DNA of 64,000 nucleotides from Oceanisphaera pacifica (lineage in GTDB: Bacteria; Pseudomonadota; Gammaproteobacteria; Enterobacterales; Aeromonadaceae). This document shows, piece after piece, positions 48,813 to 58,559 of this stretch (within the stretch, counting starts at the first letter, position 1; each line of letters begins with the position of its first letter). The position numbers and the translations under genes were made by a program. The stretch is from assembly GCF_017498065.1 (NCBI RefSeq), contig NZ_JAGDFX010000004.1, positions 124,001 to 188,000 on the forward strand, written 5' to 3'. Under the pieces are notes generated by a model. That model did not search any database and had not been told where the DNA came from. It was given only the letters and a program-made list of their open reading frames with translations.

Positions 48813-50153
48813 TCAATAGCCCATAAGAGCAGGTAACCACAGTGATAATTGCGGGAAGTAAGCAATAACAAATACCGCAGTAATAGATGCAGCTGCGAAC
48901 GGAAGCGCTTTCACTGATATTTCTTCTATCGAAGCTCCCCCGATTCCCGAGGCAACAAATAAATTCTCACCCAATGGCGGAGTTTGAAAGCCAATGGCTA
49001 ACGAGCACACTACGACTATGCCCACATGTACCGGATCCATACCCAGCATGTACATAATAGGTAACAATACTGGAGTCAAAATCATAATCGCGGCTAAGGT
49101 TTCCATAAACATGCCGACGAAGAGCAAGAAGAAAATAATCATCGCCCAGATAGCATAAGTATTATCAGTAAAGCTAAGCATAGATTCTGCAATAATAGCC
49201 GGCACTTGATTTTCTACTAGCAAGCGACCAAAGACGGTTGCCGTAAATAAAATCAATAACACCCTACCGGTAATCCAAGTCGTCGTTTCTAGCGTTCGTA
49301 ATGCTGACTTAAGCTGCAGTTCTTTATGGAGAAAAGTACCCACTATTAGCGTGTAAACAATGGCTACTATAGCTGACTCGGTAGGTGTAAAGAGTCCGGT
49401 ATAAATACCGCCCAAAATAATAATGGGGGCCAACATTGACCATATTCCTTTACGCAATGCTGTCTTAATATCACTGAAAGACCAAGTATCACTCAACCCA
49501 CGATAACCACATTTTCGAGAAATAACGTAATTAACGGTCAGTAAAAAACTGGCCATAACAATACCAGGTACAACACCGGCAATAAATAACTTAGGAATAG
49601 ACAGTGTTTGAAAACTACCATGTAAAGCCACAGCTTCAGATGGCGGCTGTAGACCCATTCCAGAAATACCAAAAATGACCATAGGGATTGATGGAGGTAT
49701 CACAACCCCTAACCCCCCAGAAGACGCCGTCACCGCAGACGCATAGCCTTTGTTGTATCCGCGCTGTGCCATAGCGGGGATCATCAGCATGCCTACAGCA
49801 GCTGTTGTGGCTGGACCTGAGCCAGAAATAGCACCGAAGAACATACATGCAAATATAGTTGCCGCTCCCAAGCCGCCGGTCATAGGTCCCGCAAACGCCT
49901 CTGCGATATCCACCAGCCGTTTCGAAATACCAGCCGCCTCCATTAGCGCCCCAGCGAGAATAAACGCGGGCAGTGCCATAAGTGGAAAAGCACCCACTGA
50001 TGTAAAAGCCATTTGTACAAAAGCTAATGGATTCTCACCCAAAGTTAGATAGGTTGCCAAGGCTGCGACTGCCAAGGATACAGCAATAGGTGCACCCAGC
50101 ACTAACAACAAAAAGAAGGCCCCGAAAAGAACGGGTATGAGTGTATTTTCCAT
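48813..50153 (-). CDS. tauM: TRAP transporter large membrane subunit (DctM type, TauM-like)
   Basis: The 446-residue protein has about 12-13 membrane segments and DctM motifs such as I-F-A-C-M-F-F-G-A-I-S-G-S-G-P-A-T-T-A-A-V-G and I-P-P-S-I-P-M-V-I-F-G. It couples Na+ entry to solute uptake. The gene lies 2 nt after the small subunit gene. Assignment to taurine is from context (TauR, TauXY, Xsc), not from the transporter itself. Confidence 0.85.
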   Translation of the reverse strand: MENTLIPVLFGAFFLLLVLGAPIAVSLAVAALATYLTLGENPLAFVQMAFTSVGAFPLMALPAFILAGALMEAAGISKRLVDIAEAFAGPMTGGLGAATIFACMFFGAISGSGPATTAAVGMLMIPAMAQRGYNKGYASAVTASSGGLGVVIPPSIPMVIFGISGMGLQPPSEAVALHGSFQTLSIPKLFIAGVVPGIVMASFLLTVNYVISRKCGYRGLSDTWSFSDIKTALRKGIWSMLAPIIILGGIYTGLFTPTESAIVAIVYTLIVGTFLHKELQLKSALRTLETTTWITGRVLLILFTATVFGRLLVENQVPAIIAESMLSFTDNTYAIWAMIIFFLLFVGMFMETLAAIMILTPVLLPIMYMLGMDPVHVGIVVVCSLAIGFQTPPLGENLFVASGIGGASIEEISVKALPFAAASITAVFVIAYFPQLSLWLPALMGY

Positions 50154-50155
50154 GA

Positions 50156-50719
50156 TTATTTTTCTCCCATGCCCTGATTATTAGTGTCTGTGCTTTGACT
50201 TTTAGTTATTTCATCAAGGGCTTTGGCTTCAGGATCAATAAGATCTACCTTTTTAACAAAACGAAGATAGTTATTTTGAATAATACGTAATGTCATTGCA
50301 GCAAAGGCAATAGGTAGGATTAAATAAAAATATTTCATTGGAACACCCATAGTTTGGGACTTCCAAAATAAATTCATTTTATTGAAAACGAAGTCGTAAC
50401 TTAGATAGACAAAAAACGCATTAAACCCGATCCAAATAATATCTGTCAGTATCGAGCAAAATACTTCTACCCAAGGTGGTAAAAACTTAAACTGGAAAGT
50501 AACTCGATTGTGGGCGGACATTTTTGCAGCATATACTGCACCTAAATAAGCGAACCAAACAAAAGCATAGGTCGCCAGTTCATCCCCCCATGGTATCGAA
50601 TAGCTGAATATATTCCTTAGTACAATTTGAAGAAATAATAAAACAACAAAAAGTACTAAGAGCAACTGACAAAGGTAGCTCTCAATATTATTGATAAACT
50701 TAAACAGATTACTTTTCAT
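50156..50719 (-). CDS. tauL: TRAP transporter small membrane subunit (DctQ type, TauL-like)
   Basis: The 187-residue protein has four membrane helices and the DctQ-type P-W-G-D-E-L-A-T-Y-A-F-V-W motif near the second helix. It pairs with the large subunit. ATG at 50719 is preferred over a GTG four codons earlier. It is preceded by the binding-protein gene with a 99-nt gap that has no clear terminator. Confidence 0.83.
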   Translation of the reverse strand: MKSNLFKFINNIESYLCQLLLVLFVVLLFLQIVLRNIFSYSIPWGDELATYAFVWFAYLGAVYAAKMSAHNRVTFQFKFLPPWVEVFCSILTDIIWIGFNAFFVYLSYDFVFNKMNLFWKSQTMGVPMKYFYLILPIAFAAMTLRIIQNNYLRFVKKVDLIDPEAKALDEITKSQSTDTNNQGMGEK

Positions 50720-50818
50720 ACCTGCGACCACCTAAAGAAAAGACTCTCGTAACAATTTCCAAGCCAATCAGATAGACCAGCTTGGAAAATTGAAACGATA
50801 CTTGGTGAATTTTTGTAA

Positions 50819-51832
50819 TTACTTTTCTGGTGCCGGCTCACGACCTAGAACTTTTAGCACATTATCAAGCTTGTCTTTACCACCAATGCTTTTATAAAAT
50901 TTTGGCCAAATAGTAGATGCTTTGGCAATCCATTCACTTTCATTATTGGCAGGCTCGGTAATTGTCATACCATGCTCTTCTACCAAACGCTTTTTGATCA
51001 CTTCTTCTTGATCTATTAGATAATCATAACTGTGATCTGTCGCAGCCTGACCGGCTTCAAGCACAGTGGCCTGCATTTCTGGACTCAGACTCTGAAACTT
51101 CCCCTCACCTATTACCAATGGCTCTAAAGAAAACACATAACAGCTATTGGTAATATATTTTTGAACCTCATAGAACTTCATGGCATCAATGGTTACATAA
51201 GGGTTATCTTGGCCATGTACTACACCTTGCTGTAATGCAGTAAAGGTTTCAGACCAAGCCATTGGGTTAGGGTTGATATCCCATGCCTGATAAGACGCAA
51301 TCATGATTTCGTTTTTAGGTACTCGAATAACCATACCTTCGAGATCTTCTGGAGATGACACTGGCCTAACCGAGTTGGTTAACCTGCGACAGCCTGAGTA
51401 AGCCCACCCCACAATACGCACACCCGCATCACGAATCGTATTTTCTGTTAGCTCTTTACCCACGTCACCTTGGGTGAGTAGTTTAGCTTCTTCGGCGTCT
51501 TGAATAACATAAGGCAGTGTCAATACGCCTACAGTCGGTGAAAATGGAGTGATATTATTGATAGCCAAAATAGATAAATCAAGCATACCCATGCTTGCAT
51601 TATTGAGGGTATCTTGTTCACTACCAAGTTGGCCATTAGGAAATAAATTAACGTCTATCTTACCGTCAGTACGCTTTTTAAACTCCTCAGCAAAACGTTC
51701 TCCAAGTTCATACTGGGTGCCGCCCGCAGCATCACCAATAGCCATTTTCCAAGTTTCAGCCATCGTATTGGCACTGAGTGCCAAGCAGGCCGCTGATATC
51801 ATGGCTGGGAGTGCTAATTTATATGTACGCAT
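50819..51832 (-). CDS. tauK: TRAP transporter solute-binding protein (DctP type, TauK-like)
   Basis: The 337-residue protein has a cleavable signal peptide (M-R-T-Y-K-L-A-L ... A-N-T-M-A-E, cleavage near residue 25) and the DctP fold (F-A-E-E-F-K-K-R-T-D-G, L-F-P-N-G-Q-L-G-S-E, W-S-E-T-F-T-A-L-Q-Q-G-V-V-H-G-Q-D-N-P). The conserved Arg of the family that binds carboxylate substrates is seen in G-M-V-I-R-V-P-K-N. Taurine has a sulfonate, so the Arg would pair with that group. The gene is divergent from tauR with direct-repeat boxes in the spacer. Confidence 0.85.
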   Translation of the reverse strand: MRTYKLALPAMISAACLALSANTMAETWKMAIGDAAGGTQYELGERFAEEFKKRTDGKIDVNLFPNGQLGSEQDTLNNASMGMLDLSILAINNITPFSPTVGVLTLPYVIQDAEEAKLLTQGDVGKELTENTIRDAGVRIVGWAYSGCRRLTNSVRPVSSPEDLEGMVIRVPKNEIMIASYQAWDINPNPMAWSETFTALQQGVVHGQDNPYVTIDAMKFYEVQKYITNSCYVFSLEPLVIGEGKFQSLSPEMQATVLEAGQAATDHSYDYLIDQEEVIKKRLVEEHGMTITEPANNESEWIAKASTIWPKFYKSIGGKDKLDNVLKVLGREPAPEK

Positions 51833-51939
51833 AGTGATAAATCCTGTTCTTGTTGTTGATGTGGGAGAGTAGCTCTACTACTATCTCACCTACTCTTTCC
51901 TTAGCTCGCTTACGAAACTCATGTTAACAAATCAACCCT

Positions 51940-51969
51940 AAATGTTTAACTGGTGTTAACTGGCGTTAA
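51940..51969 (+). promoter_or_regulatory. putative TauR operator: 10-bp direct repeats
   Basis: CTGGTGTTAA (51950-51959) is followed directly by CTGGCGTTAA (51960-51969), and a decayed third unit ending TTTAA precedes them (51940-51949), so TTAA recurs every 10 bp. I recall that R. capsulatus TauR binds direct repeats of the type CTGGACYTAA; the similarity is striking. The boxes are 118 bp before tauK and 183 bp before tauR, in the 319-bp spacer, which otherwise shows nothing. Confidence 0.6.
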
Positions 51970-52151
51970 CACTTCCTTTTTACTCATTCTGGCGCTTAAT
52001 CCATAGAGCCAACCAGCAACCATGTATTGGGCCAGACGTATACTGTTGCATAAATTTATCCCTTTAATCCCAGATACTTATTTTTTATCGACCTTGATCA
52101 CTGTGTCATACTTGGGGACTATCACATTCAACAAAAATAGAGCCAAGCGCC

Positions 52152-53618
52152 ATGCTCCTTTTTCATCTCGACCCTAATCTGAACGAAACCCTACAGCGTC
52201 AGTTACGCGAAAAAATAGCTAATGCTATTCTCGACGGGCAGATCCCATTGGATAAAGCACTACCTTCCAGTCGCAAACTCGCTAATGAATTAAACATTGC
52301 GCGCAACACAGTCGTTCTGGCCTATGAGCAGTTACTTGATGATGGCTATTTGATTGCAAAAAGTCGTAGTGGTTATTTCGTCAATGCTGATATTTTGCAA
52401 GGTCACGCTGAAAAACAAATACGACTTAACGATATTGATGCTAAGCCCACATCATGGGAAACACTATTAACAGTTCGCCCTTCTTTACAGCACAATATTC
52501 GCAAGCCCAAAGACTGGTACAATTACGATTACCCTTTTCTTTATGGGCAGCTTGATCCTGCATTATTTCCAACCCAGCACTGGCGCGAGTGCAGCCGAGA
52601 TTCAATGAATGTGCAGGCAATACGCAGTTGGTCAGTGGATCATTTTGATGAAGATGACCCCTTACTTATTGAACAGATCCGTACTCGGCTACTACCAAGA
52701 CGTGGGGTATGGGCCAAGCCAGAACAAATTCTAATTACCGTTGGCACCCAACAAGCACTGTGGATGATAGCTCAGCTATTACTCAAAGCAGACCGACGCT
52801 TTGCCATGGAAAACCCGGGTTATGTCGATATGTATAATATTGCAAGTCTGTTGACTGAAGATATTCAATTGCAGCCCGTGGACGACCAAGGAATGCAAAT
52901 TGATGATTCTTTGTCTGAATGCCAGCTTGTTTATGTCACACCCAGTCACCAAAGCCCAACGACGGTGACTATGCCGCTAGAACGTCGCAGGCAACTCTTG
53001 GATTTGTCAGAAAAAGACAACTTTTTGATCATTGAAGACGACTATAACAGCGAAATAAACTACGAAAGTAACCCCACCCCTGCACTTAAAAGCTTGGACC
53101 GTCATGAACGGGTGATTTATATAGGTAGTTTGTCCAAGACTCTCGCACCAGGGCTGCGACTAGGCTATATGGTGGCACATCCAAAATTGATCAATGAAGT
53201 CCGCGCAATACGACGACTCATGTTGCGTCATCCGCCGACGAATAATCAGCGTACACTGGCATTATTTATTGAGCGTGGATATCACGATGTATTATTACGA
53301 CAAATCCATCGTGCACTTAAACAACGGTGGGAGTGTATGAGTAAAGCACTGCAAACTCACCTGCCTCAGTTTAGTACGCATTCTAATATCGGAGGTACTA
53401 GTTTTTGGCTAAAAGCCCCAGCAGATCTCGATTTTCGTAAGCTGCAAGCCTTAGCTAGAAAGCAGAGTATCTTGATTGAATGTGGCGATATTCACCATTT
53501 TGATCGGTCATGTAATGAGCATTTGCGACTTGGTTTCTCTGCGATACAGACAGAAAAAATCGAGCCAGGCTTAAAGCTCTTGGCTCGATTAGTACCGCAG
53601 GCTATGCGTGAACGCTAA
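52152..53618 (+). CDS. tauR: MocR/GntR-family taurine regulator
   Basis: The 488-residue protein has an N-terminal GntR winged helix (1-70; S-S-R-K-L-A-N-E-L-N-I-A-R-N-T-V) and a C-terminal class I aminotransferase-like domain (from about 110) with the PLP Lys K329 in S-L-S-K-T-L-A-P-G-L-R-L-G-Y. This is the MocR layout; TauR of Rhodobacter is such a protein and activates taurine genes. It lies between tauK and tauY, divergent from the first and convergent (6-nt gap) with the second. The effector should be a PLP adduct, possibly with taurine. Confidence 0.82.
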   Translation: MLLFHLDPNLNETLQRQLREKIANAILDGQIPLDKALPSSRKLANELNIARNTVVLAYEQLLDDGYLIAKSRSGYFVNADILQGHAEKQIRLNDIDAKPTSWETLLTVRPSLQHNIRKPKDWYNYDYPFLYGQLDPALFPTQHWRECSRDSMNVQAIRSWSVDHFDEDDPLLIEQIRTRLLPRRGVWAKPEQILITVGTQQALWMIAQLLLKADRRFAMENPGYVDMYNIASLLTEDIQLQPVDDQGMQIDDSLSECQLVYVTPSHQSPTTVTMPLERRRQLLDLSEKDNFLIIEDDYNSEINYESNPTPALKSLDRHERVIYIGSLSKTLAPGLRLGYMVAHPKLINEVRAIRRLMLRHPPTNNQRTLALFIERGYHDVLLRQIHRALKQRWECMSKALQTHLPQFSTHSNIGGTSFWLKAPADLDFRKLQALARKQSILIECGDIHHFDRSCNEHLRLGFSAIQTEKIEPGLKLLARLVPQAMRER

Positions 53619-53624
53619 TTCAGC

Positions 53625-55070
53625 TTATGGTCGCTCATCTTTATGGCTATACCATCGATACAAAACACTCTGCCCCAAGCGGCGAAACGGTGCAAAGACC
53701 TGTGATTCGACCATTTCTTTCACATTAGGGAAGGGGAGTTTAGAGTTAAAAATAGGCATACTCATGTCTATTTTTTCACCTGCTATCAGCTGTGCTAAAC
53801 GTTTTCCAGCCTGTGCCGAATACATAACGCCGTTACCACCATAACCCAGTGCGTAATATACTGTTTCTCTCGGATCAGGTTGGAAAATTCGAGGCATCAT
53901 ATCGTGACTGACATCCACCCATCCCCACCACGAGTAGTCTATCTTTATCCCCTGCAGTAGCGGAAATTTGCGATACATGTCCCTGATCAGCATATTCTTA
54001 TACTTTTCTTGCGGAGCATCGCGACCGGTAATCGCGCTGCGACTGCCAATTTGCAATCGATTATCGGGGAGCAAACGATAGTAATGGCGCAAGATACGGG
54101 TATCAGTGATCACCTGTCGCGTGTGCATATTACAAGCTGCAACCTCTTCATCGGTCAGGGGCCGTGTCACAATAGAATTAGATAACACAGGCAGCAGACG
54201 ATTTTTTAACTGCGAGTGCAAACCTTGAGACGTATAACCGCCGGTTGCCATCCCCACTGAACGTGCTTTAACCACACCTCCAGGTGTAGTTAAATAATGT
54301 ACTCCACTGCGTGTTTCCCAACTTTGTACCGGACTAGCGGGATGAATTTTCACCCCTAAAGCCCGCGCTTTACGATGATAGCCAAAGGCCAGCTTGCCAG
54401 CATGAATACCGATCCCCTCAGGTTCGTGCATGGCACCAGCAGCTTCTTGATCACCAAACCAATCTCGTTTAACTTCCTCCGCTCCCATCATTTGCGCATC
54501 GTAATTGAAGGTTTCACGCAGCAGTTTTGCTTCTTTTTCCAAAACGGGCATTTGTCGATCACGATGCGCTATATATAGGTGCCCACCAGGTTGTGGATCA
54601 CAATCAATATCTTTGATCAAATCTTTAAACGTTGCCATGCCATCAAGACACTCTTGATGTAATTTATGTGCAATATCCAAACCATAACGGTCAATCCACT
54701 GTGAACGTTTTAACCGACCTGTTGCACACTGCGCCTGCCCACCGTTACGAGTAGAGCACCCCCAACTAGTACGATTCGCCTCCAATACCGTCGCTTTAAT
54801 ACCGTACTTTTCTGCTAAAAAAATAGCAGCAGTCAGCCCCGTAAAACCGGCGCCAACAATCACGACATCAGCGTCCATATCACCTTGCACCGGACCGTCA
54901 TCTGCAGGAGGTTCACCCGCAGTGCCAATCCAATAAGTTGGTGCATAGTCTCGCCCCTGCCCCGGAGTCTCGCTGGTCAGCGGATCGTAAGTGGGATCAT
55001 AAGACTTCAGCGGCGCGGTGCGCTGTTCAGTATCTACACCGGCTTGATTGTTCAAATCTACAGTTTCCAT
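53625..55070 (-). CDS. tauY: taurine dehydrogenase large subunit, FAD-dependent (TauY-like)
   Basis: The 481-residue protein is a DAO-family flavoenzyme. It has an unusual 65-residue N-terminal extension, then the FAD Rossmann motif V-V-I-V-G-A-G-F-T-G (GxGxxG at 73-78), the E-A-N-R-T-S-W-G-C-S-T-R-N-G-G-Q segment and A-L-G-Y-G-G-N-G-V-M near the end. Similar enzymes include gamma-glutamylputrescine oxidase, so a broader amine substrate is possible. TauY is chosen because of the tauX gene 44 nt upstream, tauR beside it, and xsc nearby. TauXY oxidises taurine to sulfoacetaldehyde and ammonium, passing electrons to a cytochrome. Confidence 0.78.
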   Translation of the reverse strand: METVDLNNQAGVDTEQRTAPLKSYDPTYDPLTSETPGQGRDYAPTYWIGTAGEPPADDGPVQGDMDADVVIVGAGFTGLTAAIFLAEKYGIKATVLEANRTSWGCSTRNGGQAQCATGRLKRSQWIDRYGLDIAHKLHQECLDGMATFKDLIKDIDCDPQPGGHLYIAHRDRQMPVLEKEAKLLRETFNYDAQMMGAEEVKRDWFGDQEAAGAMHEPEGIGIHAGKLAFGYHRKARALGVKIHPASPVQSWETRSGVHYLTTPGGVVKARSVGMATGGYTSQGLHSQLKNRLLPVLSNSIVTRPLTDEEVAACNMHTRQVITDTRILRHYYRLLPDNRLQIGSRSAITGRDAPQEKYKNMLIRDMYRKFPLLQGIKIDYSWWGWVDVSHDMMPRIFQPDPRETVYYALGYGGNGVMYSAQAGKRLAQLIAGEKIDMSMPIFNSKLPFPNVKEMVESQVFAPFRRLGQSVLYRWYSHKDERP

Positions 55071-55114
55071 GACCGTTTCCCTTGATCGAGTTGCTAGGCT
55101 TTAGAGTAAATATC

Positions 55115-55498
55115 TCAAGCGTTAACAGGCGGGCGATTCTTACGGAAAGCATTTTTAATGGCTATTTTTCCATCGCGAAATGTTAATACATCAATCATAC
55201 GAGCTTCGGTCCGCAGGCCGTCAGCTGTGGTCCCTTTATAGGTCGTTTCCATAAAGCCTTTATCACCAACCACATAGAATTCACCATCTACCCAACAGGC
55301 ATCCGGCGCATTTTTCCACGCATTAGAAAGGCCTTCACGTACCGCTGCAGGCCCTACAAAGCTGGTACCTTGTAATTCTTTACCGGCCACGCCATTAAAC
55401 ACGCAATCCTCGGTCATCATCTCTAATAACGCATCAATATCGTGACGGTTAAGTGCATCGCCAAAGGCTTGAAGAAAAGCAACAGTAGGTTGGCTCAT
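55115..55498 (-). CDS. tauX: taurine dehydrogenase small subunit, NTF2/SnoaL-like (TauX-like)
   Basis: The 127-residue protein has an NTF2/SnoaL-like cone fold: L-N-R-H-D-I-D-A-L-L-E-M-M-T-E-D-C-V-F near the start and a Y-K-G-T-T-A-D-G-L-R-T-E...D-V-L-T-F-R-D-G-K-I later. TauX of Rhodobacter and Paracoccus is, as I remember, of this small type. It is translated first, followed by tauY. ATG at 55498 is chosen for its GGAG, over an in-frame ATG four codons up. A single CTGGCACTAA, resembling the TauR box, is on the minus strand at 55594-55603. Confidence 0.75.
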   Translation of the reverse strand: MSQPTVAFLQAFGDALNRHDIDALLEMMTEDCVFNGVAGKELQGTSFVGPAAVREGLSNAWKNAPDACWVDGEFYVVGDKGFMETTYKGTTADGLRTEARMIDVLTFRDGKIAIKNAFRKNRPPVNA

Positions 55499-55779
55499 AA
55501 TTAACTCCATTTAAAATAATTGGGTAATAACTTTCTCGTCCCATGACGTGAAAATCGAGTACGAATAAGTCTACGCCACCGTTTTTTTATTCATTAGTGC
55601 CAGTTACAACACATTGTTTGGGCCAAAAAATAACAAACTGGCAACCAAGAGCAACAACCAATGCAACATCAGAAAACAAGCAAAAAGTGAAACATAACGT
55701 TCCACTTTGAACTATTATTCTGATAAGTTAAGCTGAAGTGATTAAAATATAACTTTGTACGCGTCCAAAGGAGCAACAC

Positions 55780-56763
55780 ATGACAGATTTGCTAGGTAGC
55801 CAGCAGCCCGACACCCTACGTTCGGTACGTGAGCTCTTCGGTATAGACAGTGACTTAGAGGTGCCAGCTTTCAGCGAGCGCAACGAGTATGTTCCTGATA
55901 TTGATGAGGCTTATCGCTTTAATCCAGACGTGACCCTGGCCATTCTTGCCGGTTTTACCCGTAATCGCAGAGTGATGATTCAAGGGCTACACGGCACGGG
56001 TAAATCTACTCATATAGAACAAGTCGCGGCGCGCTTAAACTGGCCTTGCTTGAGGGTCAATCTAGACGGACACATTAGTCGTCTTGATCTGGTTGGCAAA
56101 GATGCAATTGTGATCAGGGATGGCGTTCAGGTTACTGAGTTTCAAGAAGGCATTGTGCCTTGGTCACTGCAACGCCCAATTGCATTAATTTTTGACGAGT
56201 ACGATGCTGGCCGACCCGATGTAATGTTTGTTATACAACGTATTCTCGAGCGCGATGGCAACTTCTCCTTACTGGATCAAAACCGTGTCATTCAGCCACA
56301 CCCCCATTTTCGCTTATTCGCCACAGCGAACACCGTCGGTTTGGGCAATATGTCAGGTATGTACCAAGGAACTCAGGTGCTAAACCATGCCCAAATTGAC
56401 CGCTGGAATATTGTGGCGAAGCTGGATTATCTGAGCGCTAAAGAAGAAGCCGCGATCATATTGGCTCGGGTACCGGAGAAAAATACCGAACAAGGCCGCA
56501 AGCTGATTGATAGGATGGTGAGTGTGGCTGACTTAACACGTAAAGGCTTTGCCGCTGGCGATATTTCGACCCTAATGTCGCCTCGCACCGTGATTACTTG
56601 GGCCGAAAACTGTGAGATTTTCCGTGACTCTGCAGTGGCCTTTAGGCTGTCATTCTTAAATAAATGTGACGATGCCGAACGCCAAATTGTGGCCGAATAT
56701 TATCAACGCTGCTTTGATGAAGAATTAGACGAGTCTTGGTCTAAGGAGTCACTTAGTCTATGA
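55780..56763 (+). CDS. cobS: CobS-like AAA+ ATPase
   Basis: The 327-residue protein is highly like the CobS subunit of the aerobic cobaltochelatase: V-R-E-L-F-G-I-D-S-D-L-E-V-P-A-F-S at 16-32, Walker A G-L-H-G-T-G-K-S-T (69-77), Walker B A-L-I-F-D-E-Y-D (135-142) and M-S-P-R-T-V-I-T-W-A in the C-terminal part. CobS assembles with CobT as an AAA+/VWA chaperone for CobN. No cobN or other cobalamin gene is in the window; instead it overlaps (4 nt) the CobT-like gene and is followed by two Lin0512 genes. Function here is unknown and may concern a sulfonate enzyme. AAAGGAG precedes the ATG. Confidence 0.85.
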   Translation: MTDLLGSQQPDTLRSVRELFGIDSDLEVPAFSERNEYVPDIDEAYRFNPDVTLAILAGFTRNRRVMIQGLHGTGKSTHIEQVAARLNWPCLRVNLDGHISRLDLVGKDAIVIRDGVQVTEFQEGIVPWSLQRPIALIFDEYDAGRPDVMFVIQRILERDGNFSLLDQNRVIQPHPHFRLFATANTVGLGNMSGMYQGTQVLNHAQIDRWNIVAKLDYLSAKEEAAIILARVPEKNTEQGRKLIDRMVSVADLTRKGFAAGDISTLMSPRTVITWAENCEIFRDSAVAFRLSFLNKCDDAERQIVAEYYQRCFDEELDESWSKESLSL

Positions 56764-58496
56764 GCAACCTAGCCCAGCAACAGGCCCGCCGCCAGCAACG
56801 GGTTGAAGAGCTGTGCGCCGCCTCCATACGAGCCCTTAGTGGCAAACCCGATCTGCACTTTCGTGGCAAAGTGTTATATCAGGGCGAGCGCAGTCTCCCC
56901 ATGCACGCGCCTCATCACCGCATCGATACCGCCACCGCCTCTTTTACCGACTGCCGTGCCGCAGCAGACGGCATGGCCTTACGCTTGATGTACAGCAATG
57001 CTAAATTACATCAAATGCATTGCCCGCAAAAACCCATTGCACGGCTCGTGTTCGAGTTGCTAGAGCAATTGCGCGTTGAAGCATTAGTACCTGCACATCT
57101 CACCGGTATCGCCACTAACGTGGAAGAACGTTTTGTACGCTGGTCCCAAGATTTTCACCGCTCTGGCCACACCGAAAACAGCAGTGGTATTCTTTTATAT
57201 ACAGTCGCACAAATGTGTTGGTCACGGCTTAATGCCTGCCAAGTATTAGAGGAAACGGAAGATTTTATCGAAAGTACCCGCTTTTCGCTGGCTTCGTCAA
57301 TGGGAGCTTCGCTGTCGGGACTGCGCCGCACTCGACATCAACAAGCAGCATTTATTCCCCACGCGCTGGCAATAGCCGAGCTGGTGGACGGTATTATAGA
57401 AGCACAACGTGCTGAGCAGGACGCAGACGAAGACCAGGGTCAGGATCAAGACCAAGACGCCCAATCAAGCTTCGCTCTGCTATTAGACTTTGATCAAGAC
57501 GGTGACGACAGCGACGGCTTTGCCACTGCACGCAGTGGTGCCAGTAGAGCTTATGGCGAGAACCAACAGGGTTATCAGGTATATAGCAACGCTTACGACC
57601 GAGAAGTAAAAGCCAGTAATTTGGTACGCGCGGCGCAACTGGAAGAATATCGAGAACGCTTAGATAAAGGCATTAGCGAACAGGGGATAAATATCCAACG
57701 GCTAGCGCGCCAGCTTACAGCAACGCTGGCACGCCCCCAGTCTGATGGTTGGTCATATGGCGAGGAAGAGGGGCGCATTGATGGTAGACGCTTGGCGCAA
57801 CTGGTAAGCTCGCCGACTGAACGGCGTCTATTTTATCAGGAGCGTCAACGACCCGTGGCCGATTGCGTGGTCAGTATCTTGATTGACTGCTCAGGATCCA
57901 TGCGCCATCAAATTGAACCTATTGCCATGCTAGCTGATTGTCTGATCCGCGCCCTAGATATGATAGGAGCCAGCAGCGAGCTATTAGGGTTTACCACTAA
58001 TACTTGGAATGGCGGTAAACCGCATAAAGAGTGGATGCGACAAGGTCGCCCCCCCTACCCCGGCCGGCTTAATGAAACATGCCACCTGGTGTTTAAGGAA
58101 GCAAATTGTGGATGGCGTCGCTCTCGCCGTGATATTGCCGCCCTACTCAAAGGCGATCTGTTTCGTGAAGGAGTCGATGGCGAGGCACTAGATTGGGCCT
58201 GTAACCGTTTACTTACCTGCAGTGAAAATAGAAAAATTCTTATCGTTATTTCTGATGGCAGCCCAGCAGACAGTGCGACTAACCTAACCAACGACGCTTA
58301 TTATCTTGATAATCATTTAAAAGAAGTGCTCGCCCGCCGCGAACGGCAAAACGAAGTAGATATTTTTGGGCTAGGCGTAGGCCTAGATTTGAGTCCATTT
58401 TACCGTCACTGTCTAGCCACTGATATGTCACAAGCACTAGATAGTCATCTATTTGATGAAATCGTGCGCTTGATTGGCCACCAGAAGCGTCGTTAA
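56760..58496 (+). CDS. cobT: CobT-like VWA-domain protein
   Basis: The 578-residue protein has a CobT-type N-terminal region (1-215), a highly acidic linker rich in Asp, Glu and Gln (about 218-250), and a C-terminal VWA domain. The VWA metal site is intact: D376-C-S-G-S380 (DxSxS) with a later T (in G-F-T-T-N) and D (in I-S-D-G-S). The gene overlaps cobS by ATGA, so both are coupled. In cobaltochelatase CobT joins CobS in a ring complex and presents CobN. Without CobN, the complex must serve another target; adjacent candidates are the two Lin0512 proteins, TauXY and Xsc. Confidence 0.83.
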   Translation: MSNLAQQQARRQQRVEELCAASIRALSGKPDLHFRGKVLYQGERSLPMHAPHHRIDTATASFTDCRAAADGMALRLMYSNAKLHQMHCPQKPIARLVFELLEQLRVEALVPAHLTGIATNVEERFVRWSQDFHRSGHTENSSGILLYTVAQMCWSRLNACQVLEETEDFIESTRFSLASSMGASLSGLRRTRHQQAAFIPHALAIAELVDGIIEAQRAEQDADEDQGQDQDQDAQSSFALLLDFDQDGDDSDGFATARSGASRAYGENQQGYQVYSNAYDREVKASNLVRAAQLEEYRERLDKGISEQGINIQRLARQLTATLARPQSDGWSYGEEEGRIDGRRLAQLVSSPTERRLFYQERQRPVADCVVSILIDCSGSMRHQIEPIAMLADCLIRALDMIGASSELLGFTTNTWNGGKPHKEWMRQGRPPYPGRLNETCHLVFKEANCGWRRSRRDIAALLKGDLFREGVDGEALDWACNRLLTCSENRKILIVISDGSPADSATNLTNDAYYLDNHLKEVLARRERQNEVDIFGLGVGLDLSPFYRHCLATDMSQALDSHLFDEIVRLIGHQKRR

Positions 58497-58559
58497 CAAT
58501 CAGCTCTAGCTTATGCTTCATATAAAACAGTCACACTGACTTACTAGAGGAACCATATA

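Noticed and set aside
52152-53618. True aminotransferase such as taurine-pyruvate aminotransferase
   Set aside because: The aminotransferase-like domain is fused to an N-terminal GntR winged helix, the MocR layout, and the gene is divergent with operator-like repeats.
55780-58496. Genuine aerobic cobaltochelatase operon
   Set aside because: CobN, the corrin-binding subunit, and all other cobalamin genes are missing from the window, and the partners are Lin0512 genes in a sulfonate locus. A cobN elsewhere in the genome remains possible.
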